A stretch of DNA of 64,000 nucleotides, from assembly GCA_023417315.1 (NCBI GenBank), contig JAEZFW010000047.1:38475-102474 (forward strand). Reading direction: 5' to 3'. The position numbers and the translations under genes were made by a program. The stretch is from Pseudomonadota bacterium. GTDB taxonomy: Bacteria > Pseudomonadota > Gammaproteobacteria > Steroidobacterales > Steroidobacteraceae. Below are positions 34,497-42,910 of this stretch, piece by piece; the stretch's first letter is position 1; each line of letters begins with the position of its first letter. The notes beneath the pieces were generated by a model that saw only the letters and a program-made list of their open reading frames with translations, did not search any database and had not been told where the DNA came from.

Positions 34497-35341
34497 TCGC
34501 CGACATACTTCGTCGTGCGTCCGCCACGCGTCACCTGGGCTTCCATCTTGTCACCATTGACGCGAGCGACGACTTTCACCGGTGCGCCATCTTCGTTGTA
34601 GGCGAACTTGAGCTCATCGCCGCGCAGGTTCGTGTCGACGAGCGAGCGCTTGCTCTCGCCAGCGGTGCCGTTCACCTGCTGGAATTGTTGTTGCAGTTGA
34701 AGGCTAATGGACTCCTTCGAATCCTGCGCGCGCAGTGTCCAGTGACCTGCGACCTGAGCGGGCACCACCCAGAAGTACGCCTGACCGTCTTCGCTCGACG
34801 AGCGCTCATCCGGCTCCCAATCATCCATCAAGAAAGAGTGTGAGACGACGCGTGTGCCGGGTTTCATCTTCAAGATCGTGGGGCGAAGGCGCACGTTCAG
34901 CTCCGGCAACAAATAAAGAGTCACGACCGTCGCTTTGCTGAAATCGGTTTCGAATATGTCGCCTTGCATGATGGTCGTTTTGCCTTCGACACCTTCTGCC
35001 TTCACGAGGCATTGAGCCAGCTTGACCATATCCGGGTTGTACTCGACCCCGACCGAGCGGGCGCCGAAATCTCGCGCAGCGGCAATAGCGATCTTTCCGT
35101 CCCCGGCGCCAAGATCGTAGACAAGGTCCGTTGGCTTCACCTGTGCCATGCGCAGCATTCGATTCACCAGCCCATCGTTGGTGGGCACCCAAACCACGTC
35201 CTTGCCCGCCTGACCGGAGCTCGGCTGGAAATCGCGATAGCAGGCTTCTCGGTTATTCGCGCTGGCGTCGAGGGACGCGGCGCTCAAGAATAAGAGCGCG
35301 CCGAAGGTGGCAAGCACTCGGGGCAGGCAACGGGTTGACAC
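34484..35341 (-). CDS. Exported SAM-dependent methyltransferase-like protein (second of pair)
   Basis: A 285-residue protein. GTG 35341 is chosen as start because GGAGG lies 6 nt upstream and a good signal peptide follows (ending LDASAN); a longer frame from 35401 lacks both. The core resembles the 32.3-kb protein: VVWVPTNDGLVNRMLRMAQV, motif I LVYDLGAGDGKIAIAAA, GVEYNPDM, and VVTLYLLPELNVRL. A C-terminal extension of about 90 residues is beta-rich and polar. A periplasmic methyltransferase would be unusual. The final ERRG-stop is encoded by a repeat arm. Confidence 0.75.
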   Translation of the reverse strand: MSTRCLPRVLATFGALLFLSAASLDASANNREACYRDFQPSSGQAGKDVVWVPTNDGLVNRMLRMAQVKPTDLVYDLGAGDGKIAIAAARDFGARSVGVEYNPDMVKLAQCLVKAEGVEGKTTIMQGDIFETDFSKATVVTLYLLPELNVRLRPTILKMKPGTRVVSHSFLMDDWEPDERSSSEDGQAYFWVVPAQVAGHWTLRAQDSKESISLQLQQQFQQVNGTAGESKRSLVDTNLRGDELKFAYNEDGAPVKVVARVNGDKMEAQVTRGGRTTKYVGERRG

Positions 35342-35557
35342 GGCAGACCTCCATGCACGGGCGAGACGGAAAGAACGTGTCCAGACGCTCAAAGTTCGCA
35401 ACTTTGGCTATCGGACGCTATATGGACCAACGCAGCGACCAGGTACATTGCCCACTAGGCAGCTTGCGCACAACCAAAGAAGCGACAAGCCGAGCTTAAG
35501 TAGCGACGGAACTCAGGGTGTATACGACGCATTGAGGCGAGATCGGGTTCCTTTTTC

Positions 35558-36979
35558 ATGGCCCGAAACTGGAAGACGCGCATGCGCTTCGAACAAGCAG
35601 AATTCAAGGAGCAAGCAGCCCGTCTCGAGTTCCTAAGCAAAGGATCCGGTGCGGATGCGGGTAGCCGGGTATTGTTCCTGACCTCGGGACTCGGGCTCGG
35701 ACACGTTCGTGCCGCGCAGGCGATCGAGCGTGCGCTGCGAGGTTGCGCCGTCGTTCAGACGATCGATTTCTGGTCGCTGATCAATCCGGGTGTCGCTGGT
35801 GCGATCCATCAAACGTATTTGAGTCTCGTGCAGAACTATCCCGATCTGCACGAACGTCTCTATCATTTGGACGAGCACACCTGGCGGCAGATTCTCGAGA
35901 GCGAATCCGGTCCGCCGCGCGCGGTGCTCGAAGTGCTCGAGCTCATCTCGCAGATCGCGGCCGAGAAGGGCGAAACGGTCGTCCGGGGCGGGAAGTACGC
36001 CTCCGATCGCATGCTGCTGTCGCTCTTGTGCGCGGCATTGCCGTACGACGGCGACAGTCTTGCGGGCAATGGTGTGCGTGCACGGCTTGCGCTGCTCAAG
36101 TGGACGTGGCTGCGACTCATTCGTCGACTCGAACCTTCGATCAAACGCTTCGCGCCAGATGTGATCATCAGTACGCAGATGATTCCGGCCGCCATGACCT
36201 CGTATTTGAAGCAGCGCGGCAAGCTGAGCGCACCGATGATCGGAGTCATGACCGACTACGGTGTGCACGACTTCTGGAAGCAAGGCGGCGTCAATCGGTA
36301 TTGCGTTGCGCACGAGTCGATCATCGACCATGCAGCGAGCGATATTGCCGATCCAGTGATCGCAACGGGCGTGCCGCTCATGCCTGCCTTCGCCGCGCCA
36401 TTGTCGCAGGAGGAAGCGCGATTCGAGCTCCATATCGAGCAAGGATCGCCGATCGTGCTCGTGCTTGGCGGCGGACTGGGACTGAGTGTTGATGCGGCAG
36501 CGAATGCGCTCCTCAGATATCCGAGCGATACGCGCATCATTGCGATGCCAGGCAAGAATGCGTCGGCGCGCGACGCGTTGAAACGACTCGAAGCGCTGCA
36601 TCCGAAGCGCTTGCAAGTGTGCGAGTGGACCGAGCGCATGGATCTTTATCTGCGCGCTGCCGACGTCGTGGTCGGCAAACCCGGTGGGATCAGCGTTGCT
36701 GAAGCACTCGCGTGCGGTCGTCCGCTGCTCGCGACGCGCTCGCTCGGCGGCCAAGAAGGCTTCAACGTGAATTTCCTCGAGAAGCATGAAGTCGGAGGTC
36801 TCGTACGCGATCACGAGCTCGTCGCGCGCGTGAACTCGCTGCTCGAGAACCGAGATAAACTCCACGAGATTCAAAGCCGCGCTTGGGCACTCGGCCGGCG
36901 CGAGGGGGCCTTCAAGGTCGCGCAGATCGCACTCGAGCTGGTTGCGGCGCGTCCGTCGCTCGCGCTCGGGACGCCATGA
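35558..36979 (+). CDS. MGDG-synthase-type glycosyltransferase (GT28-like)
   Basis: A 473-residue glycosyltransferase of the monogalactosyldiacylglycerol synthase / processive diacylglycerol glucosyltransferase type. The N-terminal domain opens VLFLTSGLGLGHVRAAQAIE; the C-terminal GT-B domain has VLVLGGGLGLS, then ERMDLYLRAADVVVGKPGGI and EALACGRPLLATR, the donor-binding end of GT28. It probably glycosylates a lipid in the inner membrane. The next gene overlaps its stop by ATGA, so they are coupled. Confidence 0.85.
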   Translation: MARNWKTRMRFEQAEFKEQAARLEFLSKGSGADAGSRVLFLTSGLGLGHVRAAQAIERALRGCAVVQTIDFWSLINPGVAGAIHQTYLSLVQNYPDLHERLYHLDEHTWRQILESESGPPRAVLEVLELISQIAAEKGETVVRGGKYASDRMLLSLLCAALPYDGDSLAGNGVRARLALLKWTWLRLIRRLEPSIKRFAPDVIISTQMIPAAMTSYLKQRGKLSAPMIGVMTDYGVHDFWKQGGVNRYCVAHESIIDHAASDIADPVIATGVPLMPAFAAPLSQEEARFELHIEQGSPIVLVLGGGLGLSVDAAANALLRYPSDTRIIAMPGKNASARDALKRLEALHPKRLQVCEWTERMDLYLRAADVVVGKPGGISVAEALACGRPLLATRSLGGQEGFNVNFLEKHEVGGLVRDHELVARVNSLLENRDKLHEIQSRAWALGRREGAFKVAQIALELVAARPSLALGTP

Positions 36980-37530
36980 AGCTACTGCATCGAGCTGCAC
37001 GCACTGTCTTGAGCTGGGTCGATCGCTGGTACTACCGGCGCTATCGCTTGCGCACGCTCGGGCCCGTTCTGTTCCTGGGGCACGCGCGCTATCACGGTCC
37101 AGAGATCAAGTTCGACGACGGCACGGTTCTGCGGGACAACGATCCGATCGGCCGCTTGCACTTCAACAACGCGAGCATCGCGGCATTGGGCGAAGGCTCC
37201 ATGCACCGAGTCGGTTTTCGCTTCGCGAAGCTGATGCGCGAATCGCTTCGGCATCTGGCGGACGCTGCATACAGCGATCCGTCATTGCGCGACATACGCG
37301 TGTTTCAAGGTGTCACCTGGATCCCGTCTCACGGCGAGGTAGTGGGCTTCGTATCGACGCCGATGCCGAGGAACTGGAAGACGCGCTTGCTAGCCGGGCA
37401 CTTCCGGTTGTTGTCTTGGGTGTTCGCGCCGTCTGCGAAGATTCGCGCGCGCGAAAGCCGAGAGCCACGCCTATATTGGCTGACGCGCGAAGCGCTGGCG
37501 AGGAATGTGGGGAAGTTGAAGACGGGATGA
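36976..37530 (+). CDS. YkoP-like protein
   Basis: A 184-residue protein with the segments RTLGPVLFLGHARYHGPEIK, LRDNDPIGRLHFNNASIAAL and VTWIPSHGEVVGF. It resembles the YkoP-like family, often found next to or fused with polysaccharide deacetylases and glycosyltransferases; the role is unknown. The start overlaps the glycosyltransferase stop (ATGA). No signal peptide or strong transmembrane helix is seen. Confidence 0.6.
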   Translation: MKLLHRAARTVLSWVDRWYYRRYRLRTLGPVLFLGHARYHGPEIKFDDGTVLRDNDPIGRLHFNNASIAALGEGSMHRVGFRFAKLMRESLRHLADAAYSDPSLRDIRVFQGVTWIPSHGEVVGFVSTPMPRNWKTRLLAGHFRLLSWVFAPSAKIRARESREPRLYWLTREALARNVGKLKTG

Positions 37531-37536
37531 GATGAG

Positions 37537-37675
37537 GGTTATCGGGTTGTCGGGTTCTGGGTTGCTGGCCAGAAAAGAGAAGACGTTCCCTCATCCGCCG
37601 TGCTCTCGATATTGCTCACCGATGCTGAAGCCTGCATCCTCTGGCCAGTACCCAGTACCCAGTACCCAGTACCCG
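37537..37675. repeat. Word-arm inverted repeat, CAGTACC type (second copy)
   Basis: Left arm GGGTTATCGGGTTGTCGGGT-TCTGGG then GCTGGCCAGAA; right arm TCTGGCCAGTACCCAGTACC followed by two more CAGTACC words. The right arm ends 1 nt before the ATG of the deacetylase gene, occupying its ribosome-binding region. Confidence 0.9.
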
Positions 37676-38254
37676 ATGCACCGCATCTATCTCACCTTCG
37701 ACGACGGCCCTGACCCGACCTTTACACCGCGGGTGTTGGATGTGCTGGGCGAAGCGGGCATGCGTGCGACCTTCTTTACGATCGGGCAGCAGGCGCGTCG
37801 ATTCCCGGAGCTCGTGCGGCGCGTGGCGTCGGAAGGGCACGAGGTTGGGAATCATTCATTCAGTCACAAGCATCCTTGGTTCGTGAGCGAACGCACTGCA
37901 CGCGCGGAAGTGCGCGAGTGCTCGGATGTACTGAGCGCTGTGCTCGGCACGCGACCTCGTTTCTTTCGTCCGCCGCACGGTCGCATGCGCGCGTGCATGA
38001 CAGACGAAGCGACTCGCCTCGGCGCACGAACGATGTTGTGGGACTTGAGCGCGATCGACTGGGGTCCCTTCGGCCGCGCGGACCGCATCGAAAAGCGTCT
38101 CGCGCGCATTCAACCGAATGACATCGTGCTGATGCACGATGGCAAGAACGAGCACAACAAGCCTGATGAGCTGCTCCGCGTATTGCCACAGGTGTTGAAG
38201 CAGCTACGGGAGCGGGGGTTGTTTTCGGACGTATTGGTTGCTGATGTCGTGTGA
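37676..38254 (+). CDS. Polysaccharide deacetylase (NodB-homology, CE4)
   Basis: A 192-residue NodB-homology protein. Motif 1 LTFDDGPDPTFTP is only five residues from the start, motif 2 GNHSFSHKH near residue 60, motif 3 FFRPPHGRMR near residue 95, and VLMHDG near the C-terminus. CE4 enzymes remove acetyl groups from N-acetylglucosamine polymers using a zinc ion. No signal peptide is present because the ATG lies right against a repeat arm, with no Shine-Dalgarno. Grouped with the glycosyltransferase and YkoP-like genes, it may modify a glycolipid or capsule precursor. Confidence 0.88.
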   Translation: MHRIYLTFDDGPDPTFTPRVLDVLGEAGMRATFFTIGQQARRFPELVRRVASEGHEVGNHSFSHKHPWFVSERTARAEVRECSDVLSAVLGTRPRFFRPPHGRMRACMTDEATRLGARTMLWDLSAIDWGPFGRADRIEKRLARIQPNDIVLMHDGKNEHNKPDELLRVLPQVLKQLRERGLFSDVLVADVV

Positions 38255-38275
38255 CCATCAGCAGAGAAGATATTG

Positions 38276-38449
38276 AGTAGCCACAAAGAACACGAAAGAG
38301 AGCGAGAAGAAAGGCTCATTCGAGGCAACCTCTAAGCCTGGCGCTCTCTCTGCCACCCTACGTCGAGACAGCTGGTCTCGGCTCCCGCCGATATGACGCA
38401 CAAACAAGTGTCCTTCCGATTTGTGTTCTTTGTGCCCTTTGTGGCTACT
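38276..38449. repeat. Word-arm inverted repeat, CACAAAG type
   Basis: Left arm GAGTAGCCACAAAGAACACG-AAAGAG; right arm TTGTGTTCTTTGTGCCCTTT-GTGGCTAC. Loop about 120 nt. The outer GTAGCCACAAAG / CTTTGTGGCTAC edge is the same as in the copies at 2.3 and 15.5 kb. Confidence 0.85.
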
Positions 38450-38473
38450 CTCTCTCTCTCTTCTCTTTCCTTC

Positions 38474-39679
38474 CTAAACAATCGCCCGCGAGTCGCGTAG
38501 TTGCTGGATCCGCTCCGCTGAGAGCTGTAGCACGTCGCGCAAGACGGCTTCCGTATGTTCTCCAATCTTCGGGCCAGCGGATTGCGTTGCGCCCGGTGTG
38601 CCTTCCAGCTTCGGCAGGATCGCCGGCACTTTCAGCGGTCTGTCGTCCACGCTGACTTCTTCGAACAATCCGCGCGCATTGAAGTGTGGATCGGCGAACA
38701 TGTCTGCGACGCTGTAGATCGGTCCGCCCGGCACGGAGATTTCATTCAAAGTCTTCAACACTGCGTCCGACTCATTTGCGCGCGTCCACGCGCCGATCGC
38801 GGCGTCGATCTCTCGCTCGTGCTCCACGCGGCCCGCGTTGTTTGCGAAGCGAGGATCCTCCGCCAGGTTGGGCTGACCGATGGCTCGCATCAGGCGCTTG
38901 AACAAGGAGTCGCCGTTCGCGCCGATCACGACATACTTGTCGTCCGCACATAGATAAGTATTCGAAGGCACGATACCTGTGAGCGTCGATCCCGATGGGC
39001 CGCGCACGACTCCGGCGCCGTCGAACTCCGGCACGACGGCCTCCAGCACGTTGAAAACCGACTCGTAGATCGCGACATCCACGACCTGACCCGCCGCGCC
39101 TCGCCGCCCCTGTGCGTTCAGCGCGAGCAGAATACCGATCACCGCATGCAATCCTGCGAGCGTGTCGCCGAGCGAAAGGTTGGGGCGCACGGGCGGTCGA
39201 TCCGAAAATCCATTGACGTAGCGCAAGCCCCCGATCGCTTCGCAGACGGATGCGAAGCCCGGTCGTGATGCGTATGGACCGTTCTGCCCATAGCCGGACA
39301 CCCGCGCGTAGATGAGGTTGGGCTGCGATGCCTTCAGCTCAGTCGGACCGAGTCCCCACTTCTCCATCGTGCCCGGCTTGAAGTTCTCGATCAGCACATC
39401 GCTCTTGCATGCGAGCTCACGCACGAGCGCTTGACCGTCCGCGTGCTGCAGATCGATCGTCACTGACTTCTTGTTGCGCGCAAGACTGTGCCACCACAAC
39501 GATGTGCCATCGCGCAGCACGCGCCAGTTGCGCAGCGGATCACCGCCGGGCGGCTCGATCTTGATGACCTCGGCGCCGAAGTATCCGAGCACGCAACCCG
39601 CGAAGGGCCCGGCGAGCAGTTGACCCACTTCAAGAACGCGAACACCAGAAAGAGGAGGGATAGACAAGGCAGTATCCAT
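38474..39679 (-). CDS. CaiB/BaiF-type (family III) CoA transferase
   Basis: A 401-residue family III CoA transferase. LEVGQLLAGPFAGCVLGYFG and VIKIEPPGGDPLRNW are at the N-terminus, WHSLARNKKSVTIDLQ follows, the catalytic aspartate lies in NLSLGDTLAGLHAVIG near residue 170, and GPIYSVADMFADPHF near residue 325. Members move CoA between short or aromatic acids (carnitine, formate/oxalate, bile acids). The substrate is not evident. A repeat arm begins immediately upstream of its ATG, so no normal ribosome-binding site is visible. Confidence 0.9.
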   Translation of the reverse strand: MDTALSIPPLSGVRVLEVGQLLAGPFAGCVLGYFGAEVIKIEPPGGDPLRNWRVLRDGTSLWWHSLARNKKSVTIDLQHADGQALVRELACKSDVLIENFKPGTMEKWGLGPTELKASQPNLIYARVSGYGQNGPYASRPGFASVCEAIGGLRYVNGFSDRPPVRPNLSLGDTLAGLHAVIGILLALNAQGRRGAAGQVVDVAIYESVFNVLEAVVPEFDGAGVVRGPSGSTLTGIVPSNTYLCADDKYVVIGANGDSLFKRLMRAIGQPNLAEDPRFANNAGRVEHEREIDAAIGAWTRANESDAVLKTLNEISVPGGPIYSVADMFADPHFNARGLFEEVSVDDRPLKVPAILPKLEGTPGATQSAGPKIGEHTEAVLRDVLQLSAERIQQLRDSRAIV

Positions 39680-39680
39680 G

Positions 39681-39882
39681 GGCTGTAGGTTCTAGGCTGT
39701 AGACTGTAGCCAGAAAAGAAGCTCCGCGCTGCCTCGCTCAATGAAGCTGCAGTTCCGACAGCCTAGGGCGCCGCTTTCTGATCTGCTGTGGCTACACCGA
39801 GATCTACGGTTTACAGCTGCTCTGATTCTTGTGTCTTAGATTCTTGTTCTGGCTACAGCCTACAGCCTACGGTCTACAGCCT
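39681..39882. repeat. Word-arm inverted repeat, GCTGTAG type
   Basis: Left arm GCTGTAG-GTTCTAG-GCTGTAG-ACTGTAG then CCAGAA; right arm TTCTGG then CTACAGC words ending GGTCTACAGCCT. Loop about 127 nt. It takes up most of the 316-bp divergent gap (39680-39995) between the CoA transferase and the GGDEF/EAL gene. Confidence 0.88.
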
Positions 39883-39995
39883 CTCTTAACGTAACGGGCA
39901 CACTGTGACCGGCCGCACAATCCAGATTCACCCGTGCAGACCGAGGGCGAGAGCAGTGGCACATTCTGGGGTCTGCTAGGGGTAACGGCGGATCT

Positions 39996-42668
39996 ATGGG
40001 CGCGCCCGAAGACCAACAATCAACAGTGCCGTCCGCAAAGCTGCGCAACGTTGCGGCGGCTGCCTCGCGCCGTGGCCCCGGTATGGCATTTCGCGTCGCG
40101 ATCGGCTTTGCTGCGGTCGCGCTCACCGTCATCTCCGCCAATCTCGTCTCGCAGCGCAGCGCTCGCGTCGCGCGCGAGCAAGTGCGCGAGCTGCTCGTAC
40201 AGCACGAGCCGCTCGTGCGCGCAACAGAATCGCTGGCCTCGGCGGTATCGAGCTACGAGCGTATCGTCATAGACGAGTCCAAACGCGGCACCGAATCCTT
40301 TCCCGAAGCGGAGAAGTCTGCTCAGCGTCTGCTCGATGCGCTTGGGGCGTACGAGGAAGCTGCCCAACGCTCGCCCGAGCAAGAGCTTTCGATTCCAGAG
40401 CTGAGATCGGAGTTGCAGGAGCTGCGAGCGGCTGGCCAGGAGATGCTCAAGCAGAGCAGCGCTCGCCGTGCCCTCTTGCGCGAGTATTGGACGCGCTTCG
40501 ATCGACTGGAGTCGAAGCTGAATGCGCCGCAGGATCAGGCTTTACGATTCGCAGGCGCCGTATTCGCAAGCGAATCCGTGATGCGCCTGCAAGCTGCCTT
40601 GAACGCGGTCCGCGAACGGGTGAGCACTGCAACCACCGAATCGCCCGCGCCAGAGGGGCAATCGGTCACAGCGAGCGAGAATGCCTTCGGCGTGCTACTC
40701 AATCGTCACGCCGGCGATCTGAAAACATTCCATGGCGCGAAATGGGTAGGTGAGGTTTCGCATGGATTCAAGCAACTCGTGACAACGCGCCGTGCGGCGT
40801 TTGCTGCGATCGCGACATTCGAGCAGCAGGTCACGTCCTTCAGAGACCGAGCCGCGAATGCGACGAGCATGGTGGTCACTCAGCTCGTCGACCCGGCACG
40901 CCGCGCGCTGGCCGATGCGGATCGCTTAGCGGTCGAAGCCTCCGAGAAAGCGGACACGCACATGTTCTGGGCGAGCGCGGCAGCGCTCGTCATGCTCATA
41001 GGGATTGCAGTTGCGACGGTCACGAGCGTAACCCGCCCGGTGCAACGACTCACGGCAGCCACTCGCAAGATTGCGAGCGGCATCGTACGCACGCGCGTGC
41101 CGCGCGGCGGGACGCGCGAGCTCGATGTGCTCGCAGAAGCGTTCAACCAGATGGCCGAGCAACTGGAGCATGCCGAGGCCGAAGTGCGTGCCTATCAAGC
41201 GGAGCTCGAAGCCAAAGTCGACGAGCGCACGCGCGAGCTCAAACACTTGGCGCACCACGATCCGCTGACGCAGCTGCCGAATCGACGGCAGCTCTTCGCG
41301 CACCTCGAGAACGCGATCGAGCGCGCACGTCGAGAGGACAAGCGCATCGTCGTCTTGTTCATGGACTTGGACAACTTCAAGACGATCAACGACAGCTTGG
41401 GTCACGCGTTCGGCGACAGCGTTCTACAAGCAGTGAGCGAGCGGCTGCGTTCGCAACGTCCTGATCACACGGCCTTCAGTGCACGTTTCGGCGGGGACGA
41501 GTTCACCGTGATCTGCGAGGACATGACGAGCCTCGAAGATGCCGAGCGCATCAGTGCCAAATTATTGGAGCAGTTTCAAAGCTCGCTCCTCGTGCAGGGT
41601 CGTGAGCTGCGGATCAGCGTGAGCGTGGGTGCGAGCGTGTATCCCGATCACGCCGATAATTCTCACGCCATCTTGCGAGCCGCAGATGCCGCGCTGTTTC
41701 GCGCGAAAGAGCGCGGTCGTAGCTGCTGGAGTATTTTCGCCCCCGAGCTGGTGGAGGCCGCCTCGTCGCGTTTCAAGCTCGAACAAGCATTGCGCCGTGC
41801 GGTCGAGCGCGGCGAGTTCGAGCTCTTATATCAGCCGCAGGTGTGCTTCGAGACGCTCGAGACGCACACGGTCGAAGCGCTGCTGCGCTGGCGTCAGCCT
41901 GATGGCAATGTGGTCGCGCCGAGTGAGTTCTTCGATATCGCCGAGCAGTCGGGCCTCATTACGGAGATCAGCGATTGGGCGCTTCGCACGGCGATCGAGG
42001 CCGCGGCCCTCTGGCAGAGCGGGCCCTGGCCGAAAGCGCGCGTGGCCGTGAACATCTCGTCTCAACAGTTGTTGAGCGGTGACTTCGTCCGCCGCGTGGA
42101 AGAGACTTTGAAGAAGCATGCGCTGCCGTCGGAGTGCCTCGAGATCGAGCTGACCGAGAATGTGCTGCAGACCGGTGCGACCACGATCGCGGCTTTGCAC
42201 CGCTTGCGCGAGCTGGGAATCAGCATCGCGCTCGATGATTTCGGCACGGGCTATTCTTCGCTCACCTCGCTCGAGCGTCTGCCGCTCAGTCGAGTGAAGA
42301 TCGATCGCAGCCTCGTGGGCTCGATTGATGCCGGTCAGCGCTCGCCTGCGATCGTGCGCTCGATCATCGGCCTGTGTCACAGCTTGGGTTTGCAGGTCAC
42401 TGCGGAAGGCGTCGAGCGGGATTCACAGCTCGGAGTGTTGTTGACGGATCGCGGCGTGCAGGTACAGGGCTACCTGATCTCCCGTCCCCTCGCTGCCAGC
42501 AGCGTACCAGTGTTCCTGGCACACGCGCGTTCGCATCTCGAGATGCTGATGAAGAAAGCTCCCTTGCCGCTCGATGTCGAGACGAGCTCGCGATTGCGCG
42601 TACTGCGGCTGTCCGCGCCGCGCACGCGCCGCGCTGGCGGCGCCGATAGTGACGAACTGACGAAGTGA
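39996..42668 (+). CDS. Membrane GGDEF/EAL dual-domain protein with HAMP
   Basis: An 890-residue cyclic-di-GMP protein. TM1 is near residues 28-50, a helical periplasmic sensor of about 270 residues follows, TM2 is near 324-346, then a HAMP domain and coiled coil. The GGDEF domain keeps its motif GGDEF (499-503), so cyclase activity is likely. The EAL domain keeps EALLRW (627-632), NISSQQL, ELTEN and DDFGTGYSSL, so phosphodiesterase activity is also possible. Which activity dominates cannot be told. The last codons DELTK-stop are supplied by a repeat arm. Confidence 0.92.
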   Translation: MGAPEDQQSTVPSAKLRNVAAAASRRGPGMAFRVAIGFAAVALTVISANLVSQRSARVAREQVRELLVQHEPLVRATESLASAVSSYERIVIDESKRGTESFPEAEKSAQRLLDALGAYEEAAQRSPEQELSIPELRSELQELRAAGQEMLKQSSARRALLREYWTRFDRLESKLNAPQDQALRFAGAVFASESVMRLQAALNAVRERVSTATTESPAPEGQSVTASENAFGVLLNRHAGDLKTFHGAKWVGEVSHGFKQLVTTRRAAFAAIATFEQQVTSFRDRAANATSMVVTQLVDPARRALADADRLAVEASEKADTHMFWASAAALVMLIGIAVATVTSVTRPVQRLTAATRKIASGIVRTRVPRGGTRELDVLAEAFNQMAEQLEHAEAEVRAYQAELEAKVDERTRELKHLAHHDPLTQLPNRRQLFAHLENAIERARREDKRIVVLFMDLDNFKTINDSLGHAFGDSVLQAVSERLRSQRPDHTAFSARFGGDEFTVICEDMTSLEDAERISAKLLEQFQSSLLVQGRELRISVSVGASVYPDHADNSHAILRAADAALFRAKERGRSCWSIFAPELVEAASSRFKLEQALRRAVERGEFELLYQPQVCFETLETHTVEALLRWRQPDGNVVAPSEFFDIAEQSGLITEISDWALRTAIEAAALWQSGPWPKARVAVNISSQQLLSGDFVRRVEETLKKHALPSECLEIELTENVLQTGATTIAALHRLRELGISIALDDFGTGYSSLTSLERLPLSRVKIDRSLVGSIDAGQRSPAIVRSIIGLCHSLGLQVTAEGVERDSQLGVLLTDRGVQVQGYLISRPLAASSVPVFLAHARSHLEMLMKKAPLPLDVETSSRLRVLRLSAPRTRRAGGADSDELTK

Positions 42669-42852
42669 CGGAAAGAAGAGGAAGAATTTTTCGACAGGAT
42701 TAACAGGATGAACAGGACTCGGAGGAGTTCTGATTCGAATCTCTCTGAGTCTTCTCCATCCTGTTCATCCTGTCAGAATCTCTTTTTTCTTCGGTCCGCG
42801 ACTTAGGTCGTCTCCACTATCGCTGGACCTTCTCGCTTCGTCACCCCATGAC
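42649..42852. repeat. Nested word-arm inverted repeats: GTGACGAA outer, AACAGGATG inner
   Basis: Outer arms GTGACGAACTGACGAAGTGA (42649-42668, including the gene's stop) and CGCTTCGTCACCCCATGAC (42834-42852). Inner element GACAGGATTAACAGGATGAA (42693-42712) with CCATCCTGTTCATCCTGTCA (42755-42774). The same two word types are nested in the same order at 30.4 kb. Confidence 0.75.
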
Positions 42853-42910
42853 CTGGGACGCACTTGTCCTGGAACCCCCGGCAGCCCTTCGGAGTTCCTG
42901 AGCCACACTT

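Noticed and set aside
35633..37000. 455-codon open frame opposite the glycosyltransferase gene
   Set aside because: Antisense shadow of the recognised GT28-type gene; no domain and no ribosome site.
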